From Kryptolebias marmoratus (taxonomy: Eukaryota; Chordata; Actinopteri; Cyprinodontiformes; Rivulidae): 64,000 bases of DNA. The stretch's first letter is position 1, and every line of letters starts with the position of its first letter. The stretch spans positions 619,780-683,779 of the forward strand of contig NC_051447.1 in assembly GCF_001649575.2 (NCBI RefSeq), given 5' to 3'. The translations under genes and the position numbers were made by a program. Below, in pieces: positions 21,311 to 32,862 of the stretch. Below the pieces are notes generated by a model, which had not been told where the DNA came from, did not search any database, and saw nothing but the letters and a program-made list of their open reading frames with translations.

Positions 21311-22266
21311 GAATTAGCATATGATAGTAAGCTAATGCTAGCTTGCCACAGCCATTGTATATAATAAGTCTTATGTACAATGTTGTAAAAGCTGCAAATC
21401 ACTGCTATTATGAATTAACATCTGTATGCTGTGTGTATTTCAGATGGCTCTCTTGTCAGAAACTTATCACTTGTTTAACTGAGATGCACTGATGCTGCAC
21501 TTGTTGTGAAATAGTTTTAAATTATTCTTATTGCCTTCCCAGTCATATGTACACATGTACTCTTACTGTAACTCACTGTCCGTTTTGACAATAAGCTTGT
21601 GTGCCTTTTGCAGATGTCTGTCCTAGGTTGGCCCACAGGTGCAAACATACCCCAAATGTCTAAACGAGCTGCCAACAACCAAATGCACTGCAAACACATG
21701 GTCGACAGGTGCAAATGCACAGCAAACTGCTAAACGTGCTGCAAACAGTGAAATGGTAAGCAAATACATGAATGATGCAAACTACAAACTGGGTAAGAAA
21801 AGCTGAAAATTTACTCCACAACATTGTTTAATTAAGTGGATGTGTCTAGTCCAGTCCAATGACACAATTCAACATTGATTTTTCATGACCTGCTCTCAAG
21901 ACATGGAAGCTATTGAGAAAAAAACTGTTAATTTTTCAGAAAAATACTAATAAAAATATAAAATACTTCAAAGTCAGTTAAAATTAGGTGTGTCTTCTTT
22001 GTCCGGTCTAGTTGTCATGTATCACACTAGTAAAACAATTCAACATTAACTCTGAGGTTCACATGATATGGAGGTTATTTAATTCTTGTTTTTCAAGTGT
22101 CATTGGTTTGGTAATTTTTAGATGGTACCTAAGCAAACCACTGTGTTTAGGTGGAGGGAGCAGGAGGTGGGTTGACCAACATCTTACTGCCAGCACCGGG
22201 TCAAATGGGGGGAAGACACCGCTGAATCCATGGAGAACGAAAATCCAACCTCAGGTTCCCCTAATG
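21311..22266. repeat. Mostly unrecognised; short tandem duplication at 21636-21790
   Basis: Between 21636 and about 21790 the phrase acaggtgcaaa with gagctgccaacaacc / gtgctgcaaacagtg occurs twice at a spacing of about 72 bp, a two-unit minisatellite. The rest up to 22266 has nothing I can identify. Confidence 0.45.
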
Positions 22267-23830
22267 CAGGGGTTGGCAACCCAAAATGTTGAAAGAACCA
22301 TTTTGGACCAAAAAAAAACAAAAAACAAATGTGTCTGGAGCCGCAAAAAAATTAAAAGCCTTATACAGGATTATAATGACGGCAACACAGGCTTTAAGTG
22401 TCTATATTAGCCTATTATCAAAATGATTAAGTGTATACATAATGAGCATTCATGATTAAATGTTTATTTTCCATGCAGTGTGTCCTCGATGGAATGACGC
22501 ACCATGTGACTACTCTGTTGCTTTGAGTTTAACTTCCATTACAACATTAATGTATTATGTTTCGTCGCATTGATAAATTAAAGAAATGCAATAAAGAAAT
22601 CTCAGATAAGTCATTACAGTTAAATAAACCTAATATGTTTGAAGGCTTAACTTTAATCAATCAAACCGATTATCAAACCAGGAATAAATGAAATACTTTA
22701 GTAAACCAAACATTTTACAACTAGATATTACGTAATATCGGTGTTTATCTTCCACTCATTGGGGAAAGCTAGCGGGAGGTTTTTAAACATTGTGCCGGAA
22801 GTCAGGCGTTCTCCCTTGGTATACCAAACCTGAAGCGCTTGGCCAGCTGACAGCTGGCGAGGGGAGCTGGCTGCTAATACAGCAGGAGCAGACATGTCCA
22901 AAAATGTCAGAACATTTTGCAATTAAGTGATGTATTGATGAACCGAGCAGATATTTGAGACTTTCAAAGCCACATTCCCGCCTAAATACGTTGTAATAAA
23001 TCATGTTGTGTCACCTAAAGTGTAATATAGCAAAATAACTTGCCGCTATTCACCATCATTGCTGCTCTGCTTGAACGCCTGGTTTGGACCCGCAATGAAT
23101 TATGAGATATGGTGAGCAGTGAAGGATACACCAGACCCATCCTTCAAATCTGGGGAAAAAAAGGACGCATTTGAAGGAGACTTCGAATTCGGACAGGCTT
23201 TATCGCTACACTATGGCGTAATCATCTGTTGCTGGTTCTGTTTCTGCTGAAGAGGGAGATAAACTGGAAAGTCCATTGTCTCATGTGTGAACAGAGATTC
23301 TTGAATGAAAATGCGCACACACACCTCAAGTACATGAACAGCACAAAATTGCAACATGTTGCAAAAAAAAAAAACCCACAACAGTAATAACACTATCTTA
23401 ATTTGTCAGATTTTGACATACTGGCTTTACGTTTTGCTCTCAGAAGCAATTATTTTTAGGACAGTGAGTGCAAAATCCATGCAGAGCACAGAGTTAACCT
23501 GGATGGCTCACTAGCTAGTTCGTTAGCCTTTATGGCTAACGAGTTAGCTCATTGTCTGCATGCAGGAGACAATGGCATTACTTTCAAAATATCCATTTTC
23601 AGTGCGAGCTTAACCTCTACCACTACCAATGGGCAAAAAAGTAAAAAAAAAAATGTCCCAAAACACTTTCCATCCTCGGCCATGATTTTTAAAAATATCA
23701 TGAGCAGAGTGAACATCAAGTCTATTTGGTCTAGGTCCATCTGAAGTCTGTCATTAGCCAGGAAGCACAAAAATGTCAGCCCCTCCTCCTAGTACCATGG
23801 TGCTGGTTTACGTTTTGCCATTTTATTTGA
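22267..23830. mobile_element. hAT-like non-autonomous element, right end uncertain
   Basis: It begins caggggttggcaaccc with the preceding 8 bases CCCTAATG, which has the central TA seen at the other hAT targets here. The following text (gaaagaaccattttggacca, gtctggagccgcaaaaa) is of the kind found in fish hAT elements. I did not find the matching right terminus, so the end near 23830 is a guess from change in character. A palindrome cgttagcctttatggctaacg lies at 23521-23541. There is no intact transposase. Confidence 0.45.
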
Positions 23831-23999
23831 TATATCATGAACATGTATTTTTTTTAAATGAATAATGTAAAAAAGTCACAAAGTTTTAAAAATGATGGGA
23901 TTATTATGAAGGAGTTGCTCTCATGACTTACATAGCTCCTTGGCTCATCGTTGGCCTGCAATCCCCTGACATTAAAATCTTCTTCATTTTTGTTTTCAT

Positions 24000-24030
24000 A
24001 TGCAAGATCTCACAAAATGTGTTAGTTCTG
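24000..24030 (+). repeat. HPR repeat copy 6, left piece
   Basis: The phrase tatgcaagatctcacaaaat followed by gtgttagttc belongs to HPR. The copy resumes at 24871 after a LINE tail and the assembly gap. Confidence 0.55.
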
Positions 24031-24234
24031 GGAGGTAGGTAGGTAGGTAGGTAGGTACATTTATTTATATAGCACTTTTCAGCACGAGGTGACTCAAAGT
24101 GCTTTACAACACAAGAACAAAATTACAGACAGAGTTACAGAACATGACAAGATAACTAAGCTAAAACATGACAATGCTAACAAAGGTACAGGACATCTAA
24201 ACTACTAAAACATGATATTACTAAACCAAGGCAC
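24031..24234 (-). mobile_element. L2-like LINE/SINE 3' tail, minus strand
   Basis: A (GGTA)n run at about 24033-24056 is followed by tttatttatatagcactttt and gtgactcaaagtgctttaca. Reversed, this is the gtaaagcacttt...tatataaat ending shared by L2-type LINEs and SINEs that use them. The body runs into the gap. Confidence 0.65.
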
Positions 24235-24666
24235 NNNNNNNNNNNNNNNNNNNNNNNNNNNNNNNNNNNNNNNNNNNNNNNNNNNNNNNNNNNNNNNNNN
24301 NNNNNNNNNNNNNNNNNNNNNNNNNNNNNNNNNNNNNNNNNNNNNNNNNNNNNNNNNNNNNNNNNNNNNNNNNNNNNNNNNNNNNNNNNNNNNNNNNNNN
24401 NNNNNNNNNNNNNNNNNNNNNNNNNNNNNNNNNNNNNNNNNNNNNNNNNNNNNNNNNNNNNNNNNNNNNNNNNNNNNNNNNNNNNNNNNNNNNNNNNNNN
24501 NNNNNNNNNNNNNNNNNNNNNNNNNNNNNNNNNNNNNNNNNNNNNNNNNNNNNNNNNNNNNNNNNNNNNNNNNNNNNNNNNNNNNNNNNNNNNNNNNNNN
24601 NNNNNNNNNNNNNNNNNNNNNNNNNNNNNNNNNNNNNNNNNNNNNNNNNNNNNNNNNNNNNNNNNN
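24235..24666. other. Assembly gap (N)
   Basis: 432 unresolved bases. Open frames reported across this region consist mostly of unknown residues and have no meaning. The right flank, to 24870, holds a short (TG)n at about 24707-24728 and nothing else recognised. Confidence 1.
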
Positions 24667-24870
24667 GTATGTTTGTTTCCAGACGGTAGGAGGCGGTATG
24701 ATGCATTTGTGTGTGTGTGTGTGTGTGTTTGTAGAAAAGTCCATGAATCACGTTCACAGATGTTCACAGGCAAGAGGGCAACGAGCTTCTGTTGACATAA
24801 ATTCCAGGGAGAATTGATAAGACTTTGGCCTTCAAGGCCACATCGGGAAGCCAAATGTAGATAATAACAG

Positions 24871-25165
24871 TATGGAGTATGTGTTGAGGATGATTTTCAG
24901 CTACTACCAAACCACATTTAGCCTAATATGTGTTAAATTAACTGAGTTAGAGCCATTTCTTGTGTTTGCTACGTTTGAATAACTCTGCAGGCTATCTTGA
25001 ATTGGGTTGAATTCAAAAGTAATAAGTGATTACAGTCTAAGACTTTCATTAAAATCTGTCATCAATTTCTGTAGTTCACAAGATATTTTCCTAACAGACA
25101 AAATAAACATGTATACAGAGATGAGCAAAAACATAATTGTCTTTTTTCTTTGTGGGTGATAAAAC
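24871..25165 (+). repeat. HPR repeat copy 6, right piece
   Basis: Modules in order: gagtatgtgttgaggatgat, ttcagctactaccaaaccac, gctatcttgaattgggttga, tttcattaaaatctgtc, and a closing ctttgtgggtgataaaac, the non-hairpin end. It continues copy 6 from 24030. Confidence 0.75.
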
Positions 25166-25440
25166 TACTCATTGGTAATTAGTTAACACTGATAAGCAGT
25201 TTAGACATTTGAAATAGCTCAGTGATTCAAAAAGGGATGAATACACTCAATGAATATGGACTCCAGGTCAAAGGTTAGTTCAAAATTAAGGACTAAACTA
25301 ATTGAAACACTGGGGAGCATTTCCTTGACATCATATGCACTCCCTAATGGAAAAGCTGTAACAATCAGTGGCACCAGTGCATTCAAGTGGAAAAATGCAA
25401 GATACACTGATAAAATGGTAGACTTGTTGTGTAATTGACA

Positions 25441-26240
25441 GAGCACAGCGATCCATTCAAAATGGACGGTTTTGCTGCTCTAGTGCAGCGGCCCCCAACC
25501 TTTTTAGATCCACGGACTGGTTCATTATCAGACAGTATTTTCACGGACCGGCCTTTAAAGGTGTGGCGGATAAATACAACAAAATAAAATGATACGATCG
25601 GCATGAAAACGGGGGTATTTTTAAAAACATAAATCCAACGTGTACTCGCAACTTTGTTAGGTACATCCTAGTATTGCGTTATCAATATGAATAACACCCT
25701 CTCTTCCCCCTAATGCTCTCTGGTCAATATGGCAATGTTTAAACTTGCCATTTAAAATAAGATGCACCACAAATATAAAGTGCACAAAGAATACAACTCA
25801 CTATAACGCGGAATCAGTGGAGCCCTGTGCCTGTTTCTCAGAAACGAGACGGTCCCATCTAGGGCTTCCAGAGACGTTTGTTTTTTACTCGTTTTGCTAG
25901 CTTGTGGGTTTCTTCTTAGCGATAACGTATCACGTGACCTAGATGAGCATTTTGACATGCATCAAGAGGGAGTCAGAGATGGATGTAGTAGAGAGAATCC
26001 GGTCAGTTTTCAAAATAAATGTCATTCAAACTCTGAAGAAAAAAAAAAAACAGAAATACTGTAATACGGTACCAAATGACCAACGGACCAATAAAGGTCC
26101 GTGGCCTGAGGTTGGGGACGTCTGCTCTAGCGGAGCTGGTTCACGTGTATCAGCATTTATATGATCCCTCTATGAGAGATGAGAGATCAAAGATAATCAA
26201 ACAGTTCAAAACTCACAGAAGAATACTGCACTGACATAAG
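25441..26240 (+). pseudogene. Harbinger-like element gene fragment, split by a hAT insertion
   Basis: Two pieces, 25441-25485 and 26125-26240, join at the duplicated CTCTAG target of the hAT. Joined in place they match the reverse of about 45375-45490, an empty site. An ATG at 25462 begins a readable stretch, MDGFAALV up to the insertion, then LVHVYQHLYDPSM after it. The H-x-LYDP-x-M motif resembles the start of a MADF domain, found in accessory proteins of Harbinger-type elements. That link is an inference. The frame is lost soon afterwards. Confidence 0.45.
25486..26124. mobile_element. hAT-type non-autonomous element, copy 1 (0.64 kb)
   Basis: Terminal inverted repeats: cagcggcccccaacctttt at left, and ggttggggacgtctg at right, which reversed is cagacgtccccaacc. 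Flanking 8-bp duplication CTCTAGTG (25478-25485) and CTCTAGCG (26125-26132), one mismatch. The interior is AT-rich without transposase. It is the same family and orientation as 37740-38390, with long identical stretches such as gcggataaatacaacaaaat. Confidence 0.9.
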
Positions 26241-26354
26241 CGACGTAAGCATCATCAGTTCATGTCCGTGTGCTGTGCATTACTATTTCTTACATATATA
26301 AGGCGCTCCAGATTTACAAAATGGCAGGCACACTGTCGTTTTGTGAAAATACGG

Positions 26355-26495
26355 TACTATCACATCTAATTTTAGCTCAATGACTGTAAAATTGAAAGTT
26401 ATAGCCATTTTTGTATACTAGTAACTATCAGTTGTAGACAGTTTTATCTGTTCAGTGATTCATGAGATAATTTACTAACAGTCAGACAAATGGTA
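26355..26495 (+). repeat. HPR repeat copy 7, fragment
   Basis: It contains tcacatctaattttagctca, agttatagccatttttgta, tatcagttgtagac and gattcatgagataatttact followed by aacagtcagacaaa. One shortened module with an internal deletion. Confidence 0.65.
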
Positions 26496-26516
26496 AAAAT
26501 GCTTGCATATGCATAA

Positions 26517-26810
26517 TGCTTGTATAGTGCGTTATCTAGTCCAAGGACCCCAAAGTGCTTTACACTACAATCATTCATCATTCATCCATTTACTCATTAA
26601 CACACTTACGGTGGTAAGCTACACAGCTGCCCTGGGGCAGGCTGACAGAAGTAAGGCTGCCATCGCACCGGTGCCACCAAGCCCTCTGAGCACCACCAGT
26701 AGGCAAGGCAGGTGAAGTGTCTTGCCCAAGGACAATCTTGAAAGTGTCTTGAACCGACAATCCTCCAGTTACAAGACGAACCCTTACCTCATGAGCCACT
26801 GCCGCCTCTA
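26517..26810 (-). mobile_element. tRNA-derived SINE with L2-like tail (minus strand)
   Basis: Reversed, the head reads gaggcggcagtggctcatga and carries a box-A-like tggctcatgagg and a B-box-like tcggttcaag. The body has ccttgggcaagacacttcac and gccccagggcagctgtgta, and the end is gtaaagcactttggggtcct. It differs from the SINE at 20657 in both head and tail. The SINE-type head is tRNA-derived but too diverged to be a tRNA gene. Confidence 0.85.
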
Positions 26811-27099
26811 GAGAAACTAACAGATTTTTGGCATGTAGGCAAAACATAGTGAATGTATGTGAATGTACTGTGCATTAGAAACCTGCAGTCATCAGGTGCT
26901 CTTATACCAACTATAGGAGTTATGTACCATTCACCAACGCTGCAGATGTTTTCATTACAGCATCATTCCTTCACTTTCATGCTGACTGGTAGATACCTTC
27001 AAAAGACTTCAATCTCAGGAGATTGAAAGCAAAACAGCTTCGTTCACAAAACCCTTTTGCACTGAATGATGACCATGCAATACTATGCACAAGCTACGC

Positions 27100-27665
27100 A
27101 ATCAGAACATGGCTGCATTGCAGCAGATTTGGAAAACCTCAATATCTGTAAAATTAACTTAGTTACAGGCATTTTTCCAATGGCTGATTTGATGGGGCAG
27201 ACATCTAAAACTGAACTGACAGCAAATATTAACTAATTGTAGATGTATAGCTAATTATTAACTTTTGAAAGTTACATTAAAATTGGAGCAGTAGTTCATA
27301 ACTTATTTTACTAACAGACAAAACAGGGTTGATGTCAGCTGTTAAAATATAAGCTTGAAACAGATCTTGCACATTGTGTAATATGTAGTATATAAGTTGG
27401 GGATAACTCTCAAAAATGACCACACTAAATTGTAGCTTAATATCTGTAAAACTGACTGAGATTAATCCATTTACATGTTTCCTCAGTTGCTGTGGAGGCC
27501 ATCTAAATTTTTAATAAATTGTAGATGTATATACAAAAATTACTTTCTGAGAGTTTCATTAACCTCCATCCAGTGCTTCATGAGATATTTTGCTAATGCT
27601 GCAAACAAACAAACACAGAGAAAAAACAAAATTATCCGTTTGCTTTTGGCAGCAGATAATAATGA
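27100..27665 (+). repeat. HPR repeat copy 8, two internal modules
   Basis: Two rounds of ctcaatatctgtaaaattaa / ttaatatctgtaaaactgac (about 27140 and 27441), each followed by a gtagatgtat phrase, show two tandem modules about 300 bp apart. It closes with gtttgcttttggcagcagat and aataatgaa, the non-hairpin end. Confidence 0.75.
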
Positions 27666-27750
27666 ACCTCAATCAACCTCACTTTTAAAGTTGTTTTTTA
27701 TTTTGTGGCAATTAAGTAAAGATAACATGCTCTTCTGTATTTTCATAATA

Positions 27751-28180
27751 CTCTCAGCAGCCACTTTATTAGGTCCACTTGGTGAACTGGTTGTTAACAC
27801 AAATAGCTAATCGGCCAATCCCATGGCAGCAGCTGAATATAGTGAAGATGACTTGCTGAATTTCAAACCAGGCATCAGAATGGAAAAGAAAGGGGATTTA
27901 AGTGATGTTAAACATGGCTAGAAAATATTCAGTGAGCAGCATTTGTGTGGACAGAAAAAGCTTTGTTAATGTCAGAGATCAGAGGAGAATGAGCCGACTG
28001 GTTCGAAAAGGGAGAAAGACACCAGTAGCTCAAATAACCACTCATTACAAACAAAGGTAAGCAAAACACCATTTTTATTCATGGACTACAACAGTCTCTG
28101 CAGCCACCAAATCTTAGATGTGGTGGAACAGGAGATTCACATCATAGACATGCAATACTTCCATTGGTAGATTAGTACCC
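27751..28180 (+). mobile_element. Second type of Tc1 element, left TIR and deleted interior
   Basis: A left end cagcagccactttattaggt after TA (27749-27750), then ggccaatcccatggcagcag, catcagaatggaaaagaaag and gatcagaggagaatgagccg, follows the start of a fish Tc1 family whose TIR contains ccactttattaggt. The text then jumps to gatgtggtggaacaggagat, which belongs far downstream in the transposase, so most of the gene is deleted. The right TIR was not found. Confidence 0.7.
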
Positions 28181-29164
28181 ACCTCACACACCCCACATTC
28201 CTGAGGGCACAGCAGGGAAGTTTTAAGTAAACTGTTATCAACATGTGAAACAGATGTTTTCCATGAAATAGTGAAACCAGGATATAATAGTCAATAAAGA
28301 CTTTGTAATGTCAGAGGTCCACCACAATAATTTGGTGTCCCTGTCAGTCCAACACAAACATCAGAGGCAAATGGTTTTATTCTTTTGCTGATTCTTGCTA
28401 TTTAGTGAAAAAAAATCTTTGTCAGTAGAAAATGTTTGTGTGCATGTTGTCCCCTAATCCTCACTGTTGTTTGCATTTCACTCAGTAGTGTCAGCAGGAA
28501 GGTCTGGCTAATTTATCTTTCTTTTCTTAACTGGTCAAAAACTTGGTGAGAATACTTAAAGCAACAATCTTTCATCTATCAAATAAGACTTTCACATATC
28601 AATATATTGGAAAATAAAAAAATAAATATTTTGGCATATTACCATATGGCTAATTTTTTCAATTGCTCAAAAAATCTTTTAAGAAATCCCATTACATTAA
28701 AGACACTGAGTAATTTAAAAATCAATCTGCAACAACATAGAGAGAAAAATGAAGTTTTAATTTTTGTTTGTGTGTTTAATAAACACCAAGGTTTAGTGCG
28801 TTATGAATTTGTTCACTGGACTCTCACCTTGAGTTAACAGACTCAGAAATATACATTTAATGAAAATGTGAAATCACAAAATGATAAAATCACAGCCTGT
28901 TTAAGTGTTTTCAATAAAAAGTTGTTATATAAACAGTTACTGTTTATCTCTCGGTGATGAAGTAAACCTTGAAAGAAAAAAAGCATAATTAGAATTTCTG
29001 CTGCTATCTCCGCAACAAGTTATGATTATTAATAATAAAAACACCCATTCTCCTATCTTACTTTCAACTGTTTTTCATTAGAAATAATTGTCAGACTCTT
29101 TCCCAATTTTTCTCACAACAAACACATTATGACTGTGCAAGCAGAATGAGTTGTCAACAAAAAT
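28181..29164. other. AT-rich stretch, no feature recognised
   Basis: A 76-codon frame at 28607-28837 is Asn/Lys-rich with no recognised family, as expected by chance in AT-rich DNA. Confidence 0.45.
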
Positions 29165-30100
29165 GTCTTCAAGATGCAGCATTTCTTCTGAGAATGCATA
29201 TTGCCCATCACCTTTCATGCCGAAGTTTTAAACTAAGATTATCTGATGATAAAAATGATGACGTTGTAGCCTTTTTGGTCACACCTTAAAAAATAAAGTT
29301 ATGTGAACCTCAATCAATATCTCTTCCTGGTGGAAGGCGGACGTGTTTTTTTTTTCTTTCTGTCTCTTTTCTCTCTGTTTATCATGTTTCAGTCTATTAG
29401 CTTATTTAGCCTTCCTTATCTTAGCTCATATTTTAGATATTGTTAGATTGTTAGATTCCTGATTGCTGTTTAGTTCAGTTTTAACTTTATCATGATTTCA
29501 TTCAGATTATCTTAGCTACTATTTTGACTGTCTTAGCTCATGTTTAGATATGTTTAGTTTCATGACTTTATTTAGATTATCTCATATTTCATTTAGATTA
29601 TACATGATTGATGTTTTTTACTTCTGTATTCCCATATTTGATTCTGTACCTGATTGTTCTGTATTTGATTCTGTTGTTGTTTCTGTGTTGTAAAGCACTT
29701 TGGATCGCCTTGCTGAAAAGCGCTATATAAAAATATTTCACTCAGTTCACTTCGCAATATCTAACGAGATCTCACATAATCTGTTCACCCCCCCCCCCCC
29801 ATTAACACGCCCACAATAAAGTTCCGACCAGTCACACAATAGCTGATGCATACCCTTGAGAGAAAAATGTCTGCCTAGATCTTGTGTTGAGAACATCCTC
29901 TCGAAGTTAGGCTGTCATGCAAGAACAAAATGACAATTTTTGTCACACAAGTACGTCAGGAAGAGCAGATTTCTTCCCTCCTCGTAAAATGTAAATCCAG
30001 CTTTAGAGTATGTGCTGTGAATGACTCTTCACTACTAACACACTAACAGAATCTCAATATCTATAAAATTGTCTGAGTTATAGTCATGTTATGTTATGAT
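29165..30100 (+). repeat. HPR repeat copy 9, split by a LINE 3' end and another insertion
   Basis: Pieces: 29165-29320 (gagaatgcatattgcccatc, tttcatgccgaagttttaaa), 29752-29785 (atctaacgagatctcacata) and 30002-30100 (tagagtatgtgctgtgaatg, tatagtcatgtta). They are collinear with one HPR copy. The first break holds the L2-like LINE tail. The second holds a C-run (29788-29800) and about 200 bp of unrecognised DNA. A further small HPR piece is at 30128-30185. Confidence 0.65.
29321..29751 (+). mobile_element. L2-like LINE 3' UTR and tail
   Basis: A T-rich 3' UTR with many repeats of ttagctcat / ttagattat ends in gtgttgtaaagcactttgga and gaaaagcgctatataaaaat, the hallmark ending of L2-type LINEs in fish. 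No coding part is present. Confidence 0.7.
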
Positions 30101-30477
30101 GAGAAATGACTGTTAGTCCAACACAATAACGTTATGCATGTGATATCACAAGATCTTGCACCATCCGTTAGCATTTGTTGGTGAACATCAGAAGTAAAAG
30201 AGAAAAGATCAATTGTTTTTGATCTGACACTGTCTTAGAAGTGTTGGTGCCTAATACTGCAACACTGTAGTGGTTTGTAATAAATTTCAAGAATATTAAG
30301 TCTGAGACAGTTCACTGTTTGTCCTTTCCTCATTCACCTGGCCCAGCATTTTGCACAGTCAAGCTGGGACAATGGGTTCTCTGTTTGTTTTGAGACAGAC
30401 CAGAAGGCTCAGTCATTATTGGACTGCTATTAGCAACTTTTCAACCCACAACATATTTTTTTACAGTACATTTGAAA

Positions 30478-30975
30478 TGTAAGGCCTAACATTCTTTGAT
30501 GGAATGCATATCCACTGCCACCTTTCATACAAGAGTTGACAAATGAGTTGCGGCCTTTTGGGTCAAACCTTGGAAATAACATTGGCTGCAATCTCTTGCA
30601 ATGTCTCATGTGTCTTGTTAGTGCTTGGAGTGTGTGTTGTGAATGGCTTTCAACTACTACCACACCAAATTTTAGCTCAGTAATTGATAAGTTCATTGAG
30701 GTGAATATCAAAGTTATCATCCAAATGTGTTGCACTCAAAGTATGTGTTGGAGATTACATTCAGCTACTACCACACCAAAGTTTATCTCAATATCTGTGA
30801 AGTTCACTGCGGTACAGTGATTTTCTATTGCTATGATCAATTAGCTCCAAATGATATTTAGTTGTAGACATATATTTAATCACTAATTTATGTTTTATTA
30901 AAATCTGTTCAGTGGTCCATGAGTTCTTTTGCTAACACACAAATGCACATATGGGGAAAAAAATCACATTAAGCA
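30478..30975 (+). repeat. HPR repeat copy 10
   Basis: The hairpin edge gtaaggcctaacattctttg is followed by gcggccttttgggtcaaacc. Then come two module starts (caactactaccacaccaaat at about 30650 and cagctactaccacaccaaag at about 30764), only about 114 bp apart because of a deletion. The closing part holds ggtccatgagttcttttgct. Confidence 0.75.
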
Positions 30976-32261
30976 TGATACCAATGCAATGAATGCACAA
31001 ATGAAAACAAAAAAAGAAAAAAAAATAGTGTCATTGAGATGGTCAGAGTTGAAGTCTGCCACTCTGGCCCAACGTTTTTATTTCTTAGAAATGAGGAGTT
31101 TAGACAAAGCAGCAGTGTCTGGAGCTCTGAGAATACCAATGTGCCATCTTTTAAACCTGCAACTACTTTATTATGAATTTACCATGACAACTACTGTGTT
31201 TTTCTACAGTGGCTTCTGACGCTTCAGTTTCTACATTTATACATTCACACAAAAAGCAAAGATGCTTTTTCTTCATCCAAATCCCTTAGTGAAAATAAAA
31301 GCAAGGCAATGAAAAGAACCCTCTTTACAAAGAAGGTAACCTATATTTTTAAGAGAAAAGTCTGCGCAAGAATAAGCATGAGGACAAAACAGAACATAAA
31401 ATAGCAGAGTGACATAGTTTCCCCTGTCAGTTCAATTTCAAGGCACTTTGGTGTTTGTCTTGTCTTTTTACCAATATGTACTCTGAACACTCCCTGGACA
31501 TCCAAATTCTACTGAGAGAGATAAAAAGACATTTGGCTCAGGGAGGCAAGAACACAAGGTGTGAAAGAGAGAGGTAGTGAGAAAGAGGAAGTGAGGCACA
31601 GTGATAAAAACGTGAGGCTGGGAGAGAAAAGAGAGAGAGAGAGAGAGAAGAAGGAAGGTTGTGAAACAATGAAGGTGAGGAAGTGAAAAATGACAAGGTG
31701 AGGACACAGCAGAGTGAAGCGAGGATGATTACAGGGAGACATACAGAGAGACAAAGTGGAGTTAAAACAGACAATGGCAGTGGGTCTCTAATGGAAAGCC
31801 AGCTGAATGAGTCTGTGTTTTGGTTTATTTTAGTTAACAAAAGAAGGGTCAATTTAAAGGAACTGCTCCTAAAATCAAATCTTTTGTTAGATACCTAAAG
31901 ATTGTTAAATAAGCAAAGAAAATACACTGACAGCTCCTAATTAGTAACAAAGGAAAAAACAGTGAACAAATATGCATAGAAAATTATTCCTTCATGTTCT
32001 TCTTAAAGTTTTTCAAACTTTTGACACCATTCTTCAGTGCTCCATCAAAAAGAAACAGGGTTGGAATAAAAAGTATCAAGATATTTTGTCATGTCATAGT
32101 TTCTTAAATCATTTCTGCTTATTTATAACAATTTAAGTCACATCAATTAGTTATTGTTGACTGGGTGCTGGTTTGTTTGTACTTCTGCCAAACTGTATCT
32201 ACAATTCATACGCAATAGTTGCCATATAAAAACAATTACCATTTTGTACCCATGAACTTAT
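30976..32261. other. Stretch with GA-rich low complexity, no gene
   Basis: From about 31500 to 31770 one strand is purine-rich with a (GA)n core at about 31629-31648. The overlapping Ser/Leu/Phe-rich frames on the minus strand there are artefacts of that composition. The remainder has no recognised feature. Confidence 0.5.
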
Positions 32262-32340
32262 CATATAAGTCTATCATTATAGGCATCAGTTCCCCATGAA
32301 CCTGAAGATAAAAAAGTGAGTATAGAAAATGGATGGATGG
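32262..32340 (+). mobile_element. SINE 3' tail fragment
   Basis: The phrase tgaacctgaagataaaaaag followed by aaaatggatggatgg matches the end of the SINE at 20657-20988. Confidence 0.5.
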
Positions 32341-32486
32341 AGTTAAAGTGATGTATATCAAGCTGAATTACTTTGTTTATCTTTGCTGACAGATGAATAA
32401 CGATCCCTCATCCTGCACCAAAAGGATAATTTTTTCTGACTCCAGTAATCAGTCACAGTATGTTAAAAATGTGTGACAGGCACATA

Positions 32487-32507
32487 ATAATAATAATAAT
32501 AATAATA
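32487..32507. repeat. (TAA)n microsatellite
   Basis: A seven-unit TAA array just before the tail side of a minus-strand SINE. Confidence 0.8.
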
Positions 32508-32518
32508 CATTTTTTTAA

Positions 32519-32809
32519 TTTATTTTTTTATCCGCTTCTCTTTTTCTAGTCACGGTGAGCTGGTGCCTATCTCCAGCAGTCACTGTGCAAGAGGAGGGGG
32601 ACACCCAGGACAGGTCTCCAGTCCATCTCTATGATGCAGAGAGACGAACAAGACAAACAACCATTCACACTCACATCTATGGACAACTTAGAGTTACCAG
32701 TTAATATATGCTTTTGGTCTGTGGGAAGAAACCACAGTCCTTGAAGAAAACCCATGAATGCACCGGAGGAACATGCAAACCCCTCCCTGAAAGGCCTCAG
32801 ACTGGAAGG

Positions 32810-32812
<3 letters not shown>
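32519..32812 (-). mobile_element. tRNA-derived SINE body (minus strand)
   Basis: It contains ttatccgcttctctttttct, gagctggtgcctatctccag, cattcacactcacatctatg and gaacatgcaaacccctccct, the reverse of the SINE body at 20657. The tRNA-like head is replaced by a TAA array. Confidence 0.8.

Positions 32813-32862
<50 letters not shown>
32811..32862. repeat. (TAA)17 microsatellite
   Basis: An uninterrupted TAA array of 52 bp. It gives the runs of Tyr or Ile in the chance frames of this area. Confidence 0.95.

Noticed and set aside
21800..22130. Tandem duplication of about 165 bp
   Set aside because: A few shared phrases (acaattcaacatt) but the alignment is too weak to claim.
24177..24854. Frames of 178-225 codons across the N gap
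   Set aside because: They consist mainly of unknown residues; gap bases cannot support a gene.
26770..26810. A tRNA gene on the minus strand
   Set aside because: A- and B-box-like motifs exist but no cloverleaf can be drawn, and the body is a SINE.
31468..31852. Ser/Leu-rich frames of 79-104 codons, minus strand
   Set aside because: They come from a GA-rich strand; overlapping frames are open in all phases because of composition.
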